Source: Bacteroidales bacterium | GTDB taxonomy: Bacteria; Bacteroidota; Bacteroidia; Bacteroidales; UBA932 | NCBI GenBank assembly: GCA_017548985.1 | Contig: JAFYYW010000036.1 | Span: forward strand, 62,001-126,000 | Direction: 5' to 3' | DNA: 64,000 nt | Shown here: positions 31,909-42,119 of the stretch, in pieces | Layout of the letters: the number at the start of each line of letters is the position of its first letter | How positions within the stretch are numbered: the stretch's first letter is position 1 | Translations under genes and position numbers: made by a program | Notes under the pieces: generated by a model | The model's database searches: none | What the model was told of the DNA's origin: nothing | What the model saw: the letters and a program-made list of their open reading frames with translations, nothing else

Positions 31909-32886
31909 ATGGATCCAAATGTCAGACCGGGAACGATGGAGAGAATCACGACTCCAGAATTGGCGCAAGCCTTTATCGACGAGCAAATAGCTGCCGTCAA
32001 AAAACAAGTGGGGGACAAGAAAGTCCTGCTGGCGCTTTCGGGAGGTGTCGACTCTTCTGTGGTGGCGGCATTGCTGATCAAAGCTATCGGGAATCAGCTT
32101 GTTTGCGTGCATGTCAACCATGGACTTCTCCGCAAGGGGGAACCGGAGCAGGTCATCCAGGTGTTCAAAGAAGAGTTGGGAGCCAATCTTGTCTATGTGG
32201 ACGCCACTGACAGGTTCCTGGACAAACTCGCCGGAGTGGATGATCCTGAGACCAAGAGAAAGATAATCGGAAAAGAGTTTATCGACGTATTCGCTGAGGA
32301 GGCCGCCAAGCTGGAGGGTATCGAATTTCTGGGACAAGGAACCATCTATCCTGACATCCTTGAGTCAAGGGATGGAATCAAGGCCCATCACAATGTCGGT
32401 GGGATGCCTGAGGAATTCAATTTCGAATTGGTCGAACCCGTGAAACTGCTTTATAAAGACGAGGTTCGTGTCGTTGGCAAGGCCCTCGGCCTTCCTGACA
32501 ATATGGTTTACCGCCAGCCATTCCCGGGACCGGGACTTGGTGTGAGATGCGTCGGAGCGATTACCAGGGACAGGCTTGAGGCGGTCCGGGAAGCCGACGC
32601 GATCGTACGTGAGGAGATCGGCAAGATGAATCCGACCCCTTGGCAGTATTTCGTTGCCATCCCCGATGTGAAATCAACGGGAATCAAGGACGGGAAACGT
32701 TATATGGGATGGGCCGCCGTGATACGCGCTGTAGACACAAAGGACGCGGTCACGGCCAAATCTGTGGAGATCCCATGGGACATCCTCCGCACTATCCGGG
32801 ACAGGATTATCGCTGAAGTACCCGGAGTCAACAGAGTGCTCTGGGACTATTCAGACAAGCCCGTATCCACAATCGAGTGGGAATAA
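31909..32886 (+). CDS. guaA: GMP synthase, ATP-pyrophosphatase subunit without glutaminase domain
   Basis: A 325-residue protein that adenylates and aminates XMP to GMP. It covers only the C-terminal two-thirds of bacterial GuaA: the PP-loop SGGVDSS near residue 44, HVNHGLLRKGE, the QGTIYPDILES block, the RQPFPGPGLGVRC block and the final KPVSTIEWE. The class-I glutamine amidotransferase domain (about 190 residues) that normally precedes it is absent, as in the split archaeal-type enzyme; no amidotransferase gene is in the window. The strong ribosome-binding site and intact length argue against a truncated remnant. It converges on batDE with a 1-bp gap. Confidence 0.9.
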   Translation: MDPNVRPGTMERITTPELAQAFIDEQIAAVKKQVGDKKVLLALSGGVDSSVVAALLIKAIGNQLVCVHVNHGLLRKGEPEQVIQVFKEELGANLVYVDATDRFLDKLAGVDDPETKRKIIGKEFIDVFAEEAAKLEGIEFLGQGTIYPDILESRDGIKAHHNVGGMPEEFNFELVEPVKLLYKDEVRVVGKALGLPDNMVYRQPFPGPGLGVRCVGAITRDRLEAVREADAIVREEIGKMNPTPWQYFVAIPDVKSTGIKDGKRYMGWAAVIRAVDTKDAVTAKSVEIPWDILRTIRDRIIAEVPGVNRVLWDYSDKPVSTIEWE

Positions 32887-32887
32887 G

Positions 32888-35593
32888 CTAGATAATCTCG
32901 ATTGCGGAAGACTCGATCCAGCCCTGACGGCCATCCGCCAGGGCTATGTTTTGCCAATCCCCGACACTGTCAAGAATCTTGACCTTCGTGCCCTCATGGA
33001 TGACAAACAGATCTTTCCCGCTTGAAGGAGAACTCTTGACGGAAGAGACCGGAAGCATCACGATAGCGCTGTCTTCCTTCCCATAGTCCCTTTTCTGCCA
33101 TGCCGAGAAATAAAGGCAAAGCAACGACAAGACAAGGAACACTATCCCGAGATAAAAACCTACCCTGCGTCTCCCGATCGAAGATGACAACAGGAACATC
33201 AGTCCGAGCGCCAACGCGCACAGGAGGAATACCAGGAACAGGACAGCCCAAGTGTCGGATCCGAGAGAGTAGCATATCTTTCGGCCCACACTCTTGATGA
33301 TAAACTCAGGCACAGCCTCTATCTTGTCCTGGACGAAACTCTGGGCGAATTCAAGGTTATAACGAGCGTCGGCAAATGAAGGATCCAGTTTCAGGGCTCT
33401 CTCATAGTTCAAGATCGCCTTGGGATAATTGCCAAGCTTGAAATAAGCGTCGCCCGTGTTGCAATAGAGTTCAGGAGACGCGACACCTGTGGCCAGGAGA
33501 GACTCCCAAGCCGCGGCGGCATCCTGGAAACGGCTGTCGGAATACGCGTCCACGCCATCTTGCCAAAGATCCCCGCTTCCGACCTCGGAAACAGTTGAGT
33601 CAGAAGATGCCACGACCATCTGTCCAGCTTCCTGCGCGGAGATATTGAAGGATATTCCCAAGGAAAGGAAAACCGCTATGACGGCGGAGACAACCTTCGA
33701 CTTGGAACGGGATGTCTTCAGGCTAGAGTCAATAGCCGATATCACCTTGACGGCACTGTCATAATGCGCGCTCATGGCCTCATGGCCGGCATCAGGAGAA
33801 TACCTGGCGAACTCACATGCCTCAAGGAGACCGGTGAAAGCGTCGGTGTCCTCCTGGGAGACTCCACCCTCAAGAAGCGCGGAAGCGATGTTCTCCCCGC
33901 TGAGATCAGACATATCCATATTGAGTTTATCCGATATGAAACCTATCAAAGCCTTGTGCAACTCCTCATAGAAAGCGGTGTACAGATTCTTTCCGAGGAA
34001 GTCTCCGGCCTGCTTGAGCCTAGCCTTGGCCATCTTCGTAGCCCTGCGGTTCTTGGTCTTGGCGACATCAGCCTTCATGGCGGCGACCTTCCTTAAGGCG
34101 AGCCAGATCGCGACAGCGGCGGCCAACATCAAGCCCAGCAGGACACAGAACAAAGTGGATCCCAGGAAGAAGGAACCTTCCTTATCGAGGGAGGGTTTCT
34201 TGGTGGAGATGAAACGGATATCATTGGCTAGACTCTTGACATCCCTTTTCTCAACCCCGGGAGAGGAGACTGTCACAGGTCCCGAGGAATCGGATCCCTT
34301 GCCCTTGGCCACCTTGATGTGCTGGGGCTCGGTACGGAGTGTCACATACTTCCCGGAATTGATGTCATAGTAGGAATATTCCACCGAGGGAATAGTGAAC
34401 TCTCCGGCGCTGCGAGGGATGAAGGGGAACTCGAATGACTTGCTTCCGGAAGTGCCTCCGTTACTCTTGTCAGTGTTCTCGGTGGACTTTGTGTCATAGA
34501 CCTCGAAATCCGGAGGGAAACTGACTTTGGGCTCCTCCAAAAGTGAAACATTGCCTCGCCCGGAGACAGTGATCACGAGCGAACCGGCATCGTGTGTCTT
34601 AAGCTCATCCGAGGACAGGCGGGCGGATATTCCGAAACTGCCCACACCCCCTCCGAATGAGGCTGGCTGTCCGGCGGGAAGAGGATTGACCTTGACCTTG
34701 AGAGCCGAAGTGGTCACCCTCTTACGTATGGTGCGGTACTCGTCCTGGAAGAAACTGTCGAAGATGCTGTTGGAAGTCCCGGTGTTGACCCTGACGTTGA
34801 CCAGGCAGACGAGTTCCGCCGGATCGATGGTTATGGTTCCGGATTGCTGGGGAATCAAGACATAGGACCTCAACACCGCGGTGTTGTAGATCTTGTCGTC
34901 GAAACTCTCCCTCTTGAACTCGATATTAGTCGGAGCATAGGTCTCCTGGCTCCAGAAGCCGTTAAAACTGGGGAACTTGGCATTCTCGAATCCAGCGATA
35001 TTCACCCTTTGGTACAGCTTTAAAGTAGCGGTGACAGGCTCCCCTAACACGACCTCAGAGCGGCTGAGGGACAACCTCAGGAAAAGGTCGCTTGCGGGAA
35101 TCTCGCCAGAGGCAGCCTGCTTCCCGGAACCACCGGAACCACCTTGAGACGAGCCGCCGGACGACTGGGAGCCCTGGTTCCCCTGACCTGAGGACGAGGC
35201 GTCAGTCACGACCTGGATAGAGAACTGCGAGGAATATATTTTCTCACCGGAGACGGTGGCGGATGCCGCGGGAATCTGGAATGTGCCTGTGGCTTTGGGA
35301 AGAAGGATATAGGTGAATGTGGACTGGTGCGATGAGGTACGTTTCCCGTTTATGATCTGGACACTGGTGGATGTGCCTTTCTGCGGGCCCCAGACAAGCT
35401 GGAAATCATCACCTTGAGACCATGAGAAATCAGAAGGGCTCTTCTCTCCCTCAATAATGAACGTCACGTTGAACTGCTCGTTGGCCCCAACGACATTCGG
35501 AGCCTCGACCTTGATGGAGTTCTGGGCAAGCGAACCCGGAGCCGTGAAAAATGACACGGCAACGAGCGCGAATATGTACAGTAATCTTTTCAT
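32888..35593 (-). CDS. batD: BatD-BatE fusion protein (aerotolerance operon)
   Basis: A 901-residue exported membrane protein; start at the ATG at 35593 (signal peptide LLYIFALVAVSFFTAPGSLAQ), three codons inside a TTG frame. Residues about 25-470 are a BatD region of repeated beta domains (EGEKSPSDFSWSQGDDFQLVWG) ending at a membrane segment (LFCVLLGLMLAAAVAIW). After a linker and a second hydrophobic segment, residues about 660-900 form BatE: TPR (LYCNTGDAYFKLGNYPKAILNYERAL cut here to its pattern), two membrane helices and an SH3-like end (KVKILDSVGDWQNIALADGRQGW). These are normally two proteins. It is the last gene of the Bat operon. Confidence 0.85.
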   Translation of the reverse strand: MKRLLYIFALVAVSFFTAPGSLAQNSIKVEAPNVVGANEQFNVTFIIEGEKSPSDFSWSQGDDFQLVWGPQKGTSTSVQIINGKRTSSHQSTFTYILLPKATGTFQIPAASATVSGEKIYSSQFSIQVVTDASSSGQGNQGSQSSGGSSQGGSGGSGKQAASGEIPASDLFLRLSLSRSEVVLGEPVTATLKLYQRVNIAGFENAKFPSFNGFWSQETYAPTNIEFKRESFDDKIYNTAVLRSYVLIPQQSGTITIDPAELVCLVNVRVNTGTSNSIFDSFFQDEYRTIRKRVTTSALKVKVNPLPAGQPASFGGGVGSFGISARLSSDELKTHDAGSLVITVSGRGNVSLLEEPKVSFPPDFEVYDTKSTENTDKSNGGTSGSKSFEFPFIPRSAGEFTIPSVEYSYYDINSGKYVTLRTEPQHIKVAKGKGSDSSGPVTVSSPGVEKRDVKSLANDIRFISTKKPSLDKEGSFFLGSTLFCVLLGLMLAAAVAIWLALRKVAAMKADVAKTKNRRATKMAKARLKQAGDFLGKNLYTAFYEELHKALIGFISDKLNMDMSDLSGENIASALLEGGVSQEDTDAFTGLLEACEFARYSPDAGHEAMSAHYDSAVKVISAIDSSLKTSRSKSKVVSAVIAVFLSLGISFNISAQEAGQMVVASSDSTVSEVGSGDLWQDGVDAYSDSRFQDAAAAWESLLATGVASPELYCNTGDAYFKLGNYPKAILNYERALKLDPSFADARYNLEFAQSFVQDKIEAVPEFIIKSVGRKICYSLGSDTWAVLFLVFLLCALALGLMFLLSSSIGRRRVGFYLGIVFLVLSLLCLYFSAWQKRDYGKEDSAIVMLPVSSVKSSPSSGKDLFVIHEGTKVKILDSVGDWQNIALADGRQGWIESSAIEII

Positions 35594-35595
35594 CT

Positions 35596-36321
35596 TTACC
35601 AATTCTTGTCCTTCTGACGGGATTTCAGGACGGCGGCCTTCTCCTTGTTCACCTTGTCCTGTGTCTCTTTCTCCCGCGCCTGTATAGCGCTCAGCATCTG
35701 CTGGGCCTGTTGGGGAGATATCTTGGCCTCACCTTGACCTTGACCCTGGTTCTGATTCTGATCTTGATTCTGGTTCTGGTTTTGATCCTGGTTCTGGTCT
35801 TGGTTTTGGTTCTGGTCCTGATTCTGGTTCTGATCCTGGTTTTGGTCCTGGTTCTGGTCGTTTCCGCCGCCACCGCCTCCATCCTTCTGGAGCATCAACT
35901 TGGCGTAGGCGTAATTCTCTTTGGCGTCCATGTCATCCGGCCTCCGCAGAAGAGACTGCTTATAAGCCTCCACAGCGGCTCCCCAATCCTTTTTCTGAAC
36001 CGCCACATCGCCGAGATTGTAATAATAATCAGCGGCATTGACATTGTCAGGAGCCACATCCTTCAGCCTCTCGAGCGACTTCCCGGCTTCCTCGTAATTG
36101 TTCTGACGGTAAAGTGAGCTGGCGAGATTATACGAGGCGGCGAAAGAAGTGGAGTCTTTGACCAAAGCCTTGCGGTAGTCGATCTCACTCTTCTGCCAGT
36201 CGCCTTTCTTGAACTGGCGGTTTCCCGAACGTACCTCCTTGCGGTCAACCTGGGCGGACAAAGTGAGGTCGCACAGCAAAGCCAACGACAACGTCAAAAA
36301 GTATTTGAAACCATTACTCAT
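35596..36321 (-). CDS. batC: BatC-like TPR protein with a DQNQ low-complexity tract
   Basis: A 241-residue exported protein: signal peptide ending LTLSAQ, three TPR-like units (about 30-150, for example NYEEAGKSLERLKDVAPDN and WGAAVEAYKQSLLRRPDD), then six Gly and a run of Asp-Gln-Asn-Gln units (about 155-197), and a Lys/Gln-rich coiled end. The domain part fits BatC, which is thought to mediate contacts between the Bat VWA proteins. The Q/N/D run is encoded by a hexamer-type repeat and is likely to vary in length. Its start overlaps batB by 4 bp. Confidence 0.85.
   Translation of the reverse strand: MSNGFKYFLTLSLALLCDLTLSAQVDRKEVRSGNRQFKKGDWQKSEIDYRKALVKDSTSFAASYNLASSLYRQNNYEEAGKSLERLKDVAPDNVNAADYYYNLGDVAVQKKDWGAAVEAYKQSLLRRPDDMDAKENYAYAKLMLQKDGGGGGGNDQNQDQNQDQNQNQDQNQNQDQNQDQNQNQNQDQNQNQGQGQGEAKISPQQAQQMLSAIQAREKETQDKVNKEKAAVLKSRQKDKNW
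35731..35859. repeat. Hexanucleotide-type tandem repeat inside batC
   Basis: About 21 degenerate copies of a 6-bp unit (plus-strand pattern TCTGGT / TCTGAT / CCTGGT) encode the alternating Gln-Asn/Asp tract of BatC. Repeats of this kind change length by slippage in steps that keep the frame. Confidence 0.85.
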
Positions 36322-37325
36322 CTCTTGTCAAACAAATGTCTGCGGGAGCGCCTCTCCCCTATCAGCATCTCCAACACGAAGAGCGCGAGAGCGATACCAA
36401 GGAAATACATGAACTGCTCGTCATATTCCTCAAACACGACAGAACTGTACTCCTCTTCCTGCATCTTCTTTATGTCGTTTACGATCGGCGTGAGACCAAA
36501 CTCATCGTTGCCGGCATGGACATAAGCCCCGCCTCCGGCCCGCGCGATCTCCTTCAATGTGTCTTCATCGAGTTTTGTCACGACGATATTGCCTTCCTTA
36601 TCCTTCAGGAGACCTCCATTCATCGGAATCGGTTGACCTTCAACCGATCCGACACCTATAGTGTAGACCTTGACCCCGGCTTCGGCCGCCTGCGCCGCGG
36701 CGGCGACAGCGTCGTCCTCATGGTTCTCGCCATCTGTGATCACGATAATAGCCCGGCTGTTCTCACTCTGGGCGCTGAAACTCTTGACAGCGGTGTTGAT
36801 AGCGTCACCGATCGCCGTACCCTGGATAGGGATGGACTCAGTCGAGATGTTCGAGAGGAACATCTTGGCGCTTACATAATCAGAAGTGATAGGCAACTGG
36901 ACAAACGAGCTTCCGGCGAAAATAATCAGGCCGATCCTGTCTCCCTGGAGCCTGTCAGTTATCCTTGATATCGCCAATTTCGCCCTTTCGAGCCTGTTAG
37001 GGGAATAGTCCTGCGCGAGCATCGAGTTGGACACATCCAGGACGACCATGATCTCCGCGCCTTTGACTTTATATTCCTTCAACTTGGCGCCTATCTGGGG
37101 TCTGGAGAGCCCGATCACGAAGAAGAAAAACGCGAGTGAGTAAAGGATTGCCCTGACCCATCTCTTGGAACGGGACCAGGACGGCATCAACTCATTCACG
37201 AGAGCCTCGTCGCCAAGTTTGCGAAGACGGCGACGCCTCGCCCCCATCCACAGCGCCAAGCCGAGGAAGAAGAACGGGATCAGCAGCAATAGCAGCAGAT
37301 ATTGTGAATGAGCGAATATGATCAT
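36318..37325 (-). CDS. batB: BatB, VWA-domain inner-membrane protein
   Basis: A 335-residue protein: two N-terminal hydrophobic segments, a von Willebrand A domain with the metal-site motif VLDVSNSM (about residue 92) plus the later TAIGDAI and ITDGENHEDD blocks, and a C-terminal membrane helix (FMYFLGIALALFVLEMLI). The Bat VWA proteins sit in the membrane with the VWA domain outside and probably form a complex with MoxR. It overlaps both neighbours by 4 bp. Confidence 0.92.
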   Translation of the reverse strand: MIIFAHSQYLLLLLLIPFFFLGLALWMGARRRRLRKLGDEALVNELMPSWSRSKRWVRAILYSLAFFFFVIGLSRPQIGAKLKEYKVKGAEIMVVLDVSNSMLAQDYSPNRLERAKLAISRITDRLQGDRIGLIIFAGSSFVQLPITSDYVSAKMFLSNISTESIPIQGTAIGDAINTAVKSFSAQSENSRAIIVITDGENHEDDAVAAAAQAAEAGVKVYTIGVGSVEGQPIPMNGGLLKDKEGNIVVTKLDEDTLKEIARAGGGAYVHAGNDEFGLTPIVNDIKKMQEEEYSSVVFEEYDEQFMYFLGIALALFVLEMLIGERRSRRHLFDKR

Positions 37326-38311
37326 GGCAACCTTCTCAAAACCAAAGCTTTGATCAACATCTCAAGCAAAAGGCAGATCAACGCGGCGAGAGCATATCCC
37401 CCGAACAGTTCCTTGTAGACAGGGAAGCTGTCGACTGTCACTTTCGCCTTTTCCATCTTGTTGATCTCCGAATATATCTCCGAGAGCTTCGTGTTGTCAG
37501 TGGCCCTGAAATAGCGGCCGCCGGTAGCGGAAGCTATATTGGTGAGAAGTTTCTCATCAATCTCAACCTTCATGTTCTGGACCTGGACTCCCCAAGGCGT
37601 CATCACCGGATAAGGGGCCTCTCCATTGGCGCCGACTCCGATGGTGTAAACCCTTATTCCATAGGTCTTCGCGATCTCCGCGGCTGTTTCCGGAGCGATC
37701 TCGCCGCTATTGTTGACACCATCCGTAAGCAGGATCACAACCCTGCTCTTGGCGTCGGAATCCTTGATCCTTGCCACGGCTGTGGCAAGACCGTTACCAA
37801 TGGCGGTACCGTCCTCAATAAGGTCGGTGGATATCTCCTTCATCAGATTGATCAGGGTCGCCCTGTCAGTCGTCAAAGGGCACTGGGTGTAGCTCTCGCC
37901 GGCGAAAACCACTATTCCCATCCGGTCTGAAGGGCGCTGGGCGATGAACTCGATGGCTATATCTTTCGCAGCGCTGATCCTGTCAGGGGAGAAATCCCTG
38001 GCCAGCATACTGGTAGAGACATCCATCGCGAACACGATATCGATTCCTTCAGTGTCCACCCTGTCTACCTTCGTGGAGGAGCGGGGACGGGCGATAGCGA
38101 TGACAATCAGGCAAAGAGCCGCGGTCCTGAGAATGAAGGGAATATGCCTGATGACACCCAGGACGGACTTCCCGCCCATTTTCCAGGGCGTCGCTTTGGA
38201 GACTCTCAAATGCGGCCTACGGTCCCGGATCTCAAGATAGAGGTAACGCAGGACCAGGAGAGCGGGAACCAGCAGGAGCCAAAGCAGTTTCGGATATTCG
38301 AAATACATCAC
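37322..38311 (-). CDS. batA: BatA, VWA-domain inner-membrane protein
   Basis: A 329-residue paralog of BatB: N-terminal membrane anchors, VWA domain with the metal site FAMDVSTSM near residue 93, TAIGNGLATAV and LLTDGVNNSGE blocks, and a final membrane helix (YALAALICLLLEMLI). Length and layout are normal. It overlaps the neighbouring genes by 4 bp each (ATGA), so the operon is translationally coupled. Confidence 0.92.
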   Translation of the reverse strand: MMYFEYPKLLWLLLVPALLVLRYLYLEIRDRRPHLRVSKATPWKMGGKSVLGVIRHIPFILRTAALCLIVIAIARPRSSTKVDRVDTEGIDIVFAMDVSTSMLARDFSPDRISAAKDIAIEFIAQRPSDRMGIVVFAGESYTQCPLTTDRATLINLMKEISTDLIEDGTAIGNGLATAVARIKDSDAKSRVVILLTDGVNNSGEIAPETAAEIAKTYGIRVYTIGVGANGEAPYPVMTPWGVQVQNMKVEIDEKLLTNIASATGGRYFRATDNTKLSEIYSEINKMEKAKVTVDSFPVYKELFGGYALAALICLLLEMLIKALVLRRLP

Positions 38312-39303
38312 TCGGTCCCTCCTTCTTTTCCCGGTGTCTCAACCTGATAGGTCGAGGTTACGAAACGTACGGCAAGCGGCACCGCGGCGGCGTTCTCCTC
38401 ATCAGTGGCGAAAGCCTTCGCGAACTTGACCATATCGGCGGTCTCAAAGAGTTCCTTGGTCTGTACGAACAGGTCGGCGGGCACATCAGTGTGACCGAGG
38501 CTGTCGAATATCTCGGCCGTCGTCATCTCGGGAGCGTCGATCCCGTAACGGGCGTCAATATATTCCCGGAGAGTGTCAGTGATCCCGGAATAGAACGCCT
38601 TCTGCTTGTCCTTAGCCCAGTACTTGTCACCGCGGAACTTCTCCAGTTTGCGGAGGGCGACCAGGTAGGCCGGCTCATCAGGAGCGGCCTCAGGTGAGAC
38701 CCTGCGCCTCCTGGCTTTGATGAGGGCATGAATAAGGAAGGCCAACAGGATGACCGCGAGTACGACAAGCGCGTAAGGGAGCACCTCAGAGAATGTCACA
38801 GGGTATCTGATCTGTCCCTTTATGTCGTGGATCTCGAATGTGGCGGTGTCGATCGGGATGGTGAAAACTTCCAATTCCAACGGCTTGAACACCACGGTGT
38901 CGAGCGTTCCCGGTGCGGACTCATTTACCAGCGATAGGGGCGGCAGGAGATATTTCCCTTCCTCGAAGGAAGTTATGATCACCGAACAATCGATGTCATG
39001 GAATTTCGGGGATTTTTTCGGCCCATAGGCTTTCAGAGTGTCCATCTCCCATGAACGCACGATCTCCACACTGTCCCCTGGCATGAACCCCTTGGAGAAA
39101 TCAGGAAGCATAAGTCCCGATCCGACCGGAAGATTCTTGATGTGGAACCCGTAGCGTAGCTGGTCACCTATCAGTACAGAATCCCTTTCCTGAAGTTGGA
39201 TAAGGAAGGAGTCCTCTGATGTGGTCAGTTTCCCCTGACCGAGAGCCACCGTCCCGGAAATAATAGTCAATAAAATGATACCCGACAACTTCCTCATTCT
39301 CAT
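38308..39303 (-). CDS. Bat-operon membrane protein (BatD-like N-terminal domain, one helix, cytoplasmic tail)
   Basis: A 331-residue protein: signal peptide (IILLTIISGTVALGQ), an extracytoplasmic beta domain (about 24-180), one membrane helix (VLPYALVVLAVILLAFLIHALI) and a cytoplasmic helical tail (LRKLEKFRGDKYWAKDKQKAFY; YGIDAPEMTTAEI). This is the uncharacterised protein usually found between the DUF58 and BatA genes in Bacteroidetes aerotolerance operons; the DUF4381-like protein in other phyla is comparable. Confidence 0.8.
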   Translation of the reverse strand: MRMRKLSGIILLTIISGTVALGQGKLTTSEDSFLIQLQERDSVLIGDQLRYGFHIKNLPVGSGLMLPDFSKGFMPGDSVEIVRSWEMDTLKAYGPKKSPKFHDIDCSVIITSFEEGKYLLPPLSLVNESAPGTLDTVVFKPLELEVFTIPIDTATFEIHDIKGQIRYPVTFSEVLPYALVVLAVILLAFLIHALIKARRRRVSPEAAPDEPAYLVALRKLEKFRGDKYWAKDKQKAFYSGITDTLREYIDARYGIDAPEMTTAEIFDSLGHTDVPADLFVQTKELFETADMVKFAKAFATDEENAAAVPLAVRFVTSTYQVETPGKEGGTE

Positions 39304-40193
39304 CTCCTCCCGAAAAACGCCATCAGTCCCTTCACATAATCGTCATCCGTAGCTATGTCGACGGAATCTATCTGGTAGCGGTTGAACAGTTTCCGCTCGT
39401 TTTCATCCACCTTGCCGAACCAACGGGAATATTCCGCCCTGACCTTCCTGCTTGAGGTATTCACCCAAGCGGACTCCCCTGTCTCGGAATCCTTGACATG
39501 AACCAGTCCCACGGCGGGAATGGTCTTTTCCCTGGGGTCATATACCTTTATGACTGAGATATCATGACGGTTACGCGCCACCTTGAGAGCGTCCTCGTAA
39601 CGGGGCGTCCCGTCAGAAGCGATATCCAACATGTCTGACAGCACGAAGGCAGTACACTTCTTCTTGAGAGCGTTGGTAAGGTAGCGAAGAGCCTCCCCCA
39701 CATCAGTGCCGTCGGAAGTCGGCTTGAGCTCGATAATCTCGCGGATGATGTGGAGCAAGTGGCTACGCCCCTTCTTAGGAGGTATGAACTTCTCGACCTT
39801 GTCGCTGAAGAACAACGCCCCGACCTTATCATTGTTGATCACCGCCGAGAAACTAAGCACAGCCGCGATCTCTGCGATCAGGTCCCGCTTGGTCTTCTCC
39901 CTGGTTCCGAACAAACCCGAGCGGCTGATGTCTATCAGCAGGACCACCGTCATCTCCCTCTCCTCCTCGTAAACCTTCACATAAGGAGACCTCAGCCTGG
40001 CGGTCACGTTCCAATCCATGGAACGGGGGTCATCGCCATACTGGTACTCCCGCACCTCGCTGAAGGCCATACCACGGCCTTTGAAGGCGCTGTGATACTC
40101 CCCGGCGAAGATCTGGTGCGACAGGGCCCTGGTACGGATCTCTATCTTCCGGACTTTCTTGAGGAGCTCGTTGGCTGAAGGGTTGGACGGCAT
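39300..40193 (-). CDS. DUF58 domain protein of the Bat operon
   Basis: A 297-residue cytosolic protein with the DUF58 signature GRGMAFSEVREYQYGDDPRSMDWNVTAR near residues 38-65 (first and last parts shown by key residues) followed by a VWA-like fold whose metal site reads LLIDISRSG near 97. DUF58 proteins regularly partner MoxR ATPases. It starts 13 bp after moxR and overlaps the following gene by 4 bp. Confidence 0.9.
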   Translation of the reverse strand: MPSNPSANELLKKVRKIEIRTRALSHQIFAGEYHSAFKGRGMAFSEVREYQYGDDPRSMDWNVTARLRSPYVKVYEEEREMTVVLLIDISRSGLFGTREKTKRDLIAEIAAVLSFSAVINNDKVGALFFSDKVEKFIPPKKGRSHLLHIIREIIELKPTSDGTDVGEALRYLTNALKKKCTAFVLSDMLDIASDGTPRYEDALKVARNRHDISVIKVYDPREKTIPAVGLVHVKDSETGESAWVNTSSRKVRAEYSRWFGKVDENERKLFNRYQIDSVDIATDDDYVKGLMAFFGRR

Positions 40194-40206
40194 CTTGAAA
40201 CAAACA

Positions 40207-41199
<993 letters not shown>

Positions 41200-41246
41200 T
41201 TGTATGTCTTTTTTATATTTTCGCGTAAAGGTTAACAGCCACTTCC

Positions 41247-42017
41247 ATGCGCTACAAGATCATCCTTTCCTACAACGGCTCCGATTTCTGCGGCTGGCAG
41301 ACGCAAAACGGAGCGAGAACAATCCAGGAATGCCTCCAGGACGCTCTCTCGATCCTCTTGAAGGAGAGAATCACCGTCACAGGGGCAGGCAGAACCGACT
41401 CGAAGGTCAACGCAATAAGCTATGCGGCTCACTTCGAGGCCTCGGTTCCGGACCTTGACACCGGGCGTTTCGGCTACAAAATAAATGCCATCCTGCCCCA
41501 TGGAATAGTGGTTCACGACATCCTCCCGGCATCCCCGGATTTCCACGCCAGGTTCGACGCGAAGATGAGGGAATACAAGTATTTTATCCACAGGAAAAAA
41601 GATCCTTTCATGGAGAAATATTCCTGTCTCTACACCTTCCCGCTTGATGTGGAAAAGATGAACCGGGCAGCCGCCCTGCTTCTCGGGAAACACGATTTCA
41701 GCTGTTTCGAGAAAGTCGGTAGCGACAACAAGACCTCGATCTGCACCGTGTCTCTGGCAACATGGTCAACCTACACTCCGGACCACGTCCGCCTGATGGG
41801 ATTTCCCGCCGGAGATGAGGATTATCTTGTGTTCACGATCCGCGCGGACAGATTCCTCAGGAATATGGTCCGTGCCGTTGTAGGTTCCCTGCTTGAGATC
41901 GGGAGGGGCCGCAGGGAGGAGGATTGGATGGCCACTCTGGTTGAAGGTGGATCCAGAAGCGATGCCGGAGAGTCTGTTCCGGGGCACGCTTTGTTCCTGA
42001 CAAGAATAGATTATTAG
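41247..42017 (+). CDS. truA: tRNA pseudouridine(38-40) synthase TruA
   Basis: A 256-residue enzyme forming pseudouridine at positions 38-40 of the tRNA anticodon arm. The catalytic Asp lies in TGAGRTDSKVNA near residue 52 (the usual motif has Gly-Val-His where Lys-Val-Asn is seen). The start YKIILSYNGSDFCGWQTQ and the end block FLRNMVRAVVGSLLEIG are typical. Length is normal. Confidence 0.92.
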   Translation: MRYKIILSYNGSDFCGWQTQNGARTIQECLQDALSILLKERITVTGAGRTDSKVNAISYAAHFEASVPDLDTGRFGYKINAILPHGIVVHDILPASPDFHARFDAKMREYKYFIHRKKDPFMEKYSCLYTFPLDVEKMNRAAALLLGKHDFSCFEKVGSDNKTSICTVSLATWSTYTPDHVRLMGFPAGDEDYLVFTIRADRFLRNMVRAVVGSLLEIGRGRREEDWMATLVEGGSRSDAGESVPGHALFLTRIDY

Positions 42018-42037
42018 AAAAAGTCGTTTTTTTTCAC

Positions 42038-42045
42038 TAACTTTG
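42038..42045 (+). promoter_or_regulatory. -7 promoter box of the exbB-exbD-tonB operon
   Basis: TAACTTTG, a perfect TAnnTTTG, 21 bp after the truA stop and about 75 bp before the ExbB-like start. No clear -33 box. Confidence 0.5.
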
Positions 42046-42119
42046 CAAGTTGATGGCGTGATATGTGCAGTTCGCGTCATCGTATTGTTGGATGATTATC
42101 AATAAACGTACGTAATTTT

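Noticed and set aside
35551..36117. A 188-codon plus-strand frame very rich in Leu, Val and Ile opposite batC
   Set aside because: It is produced by reading the DQNQ repeat in reverse; batC has domains, a signal peptide and operon overlaps, and this frame has none.
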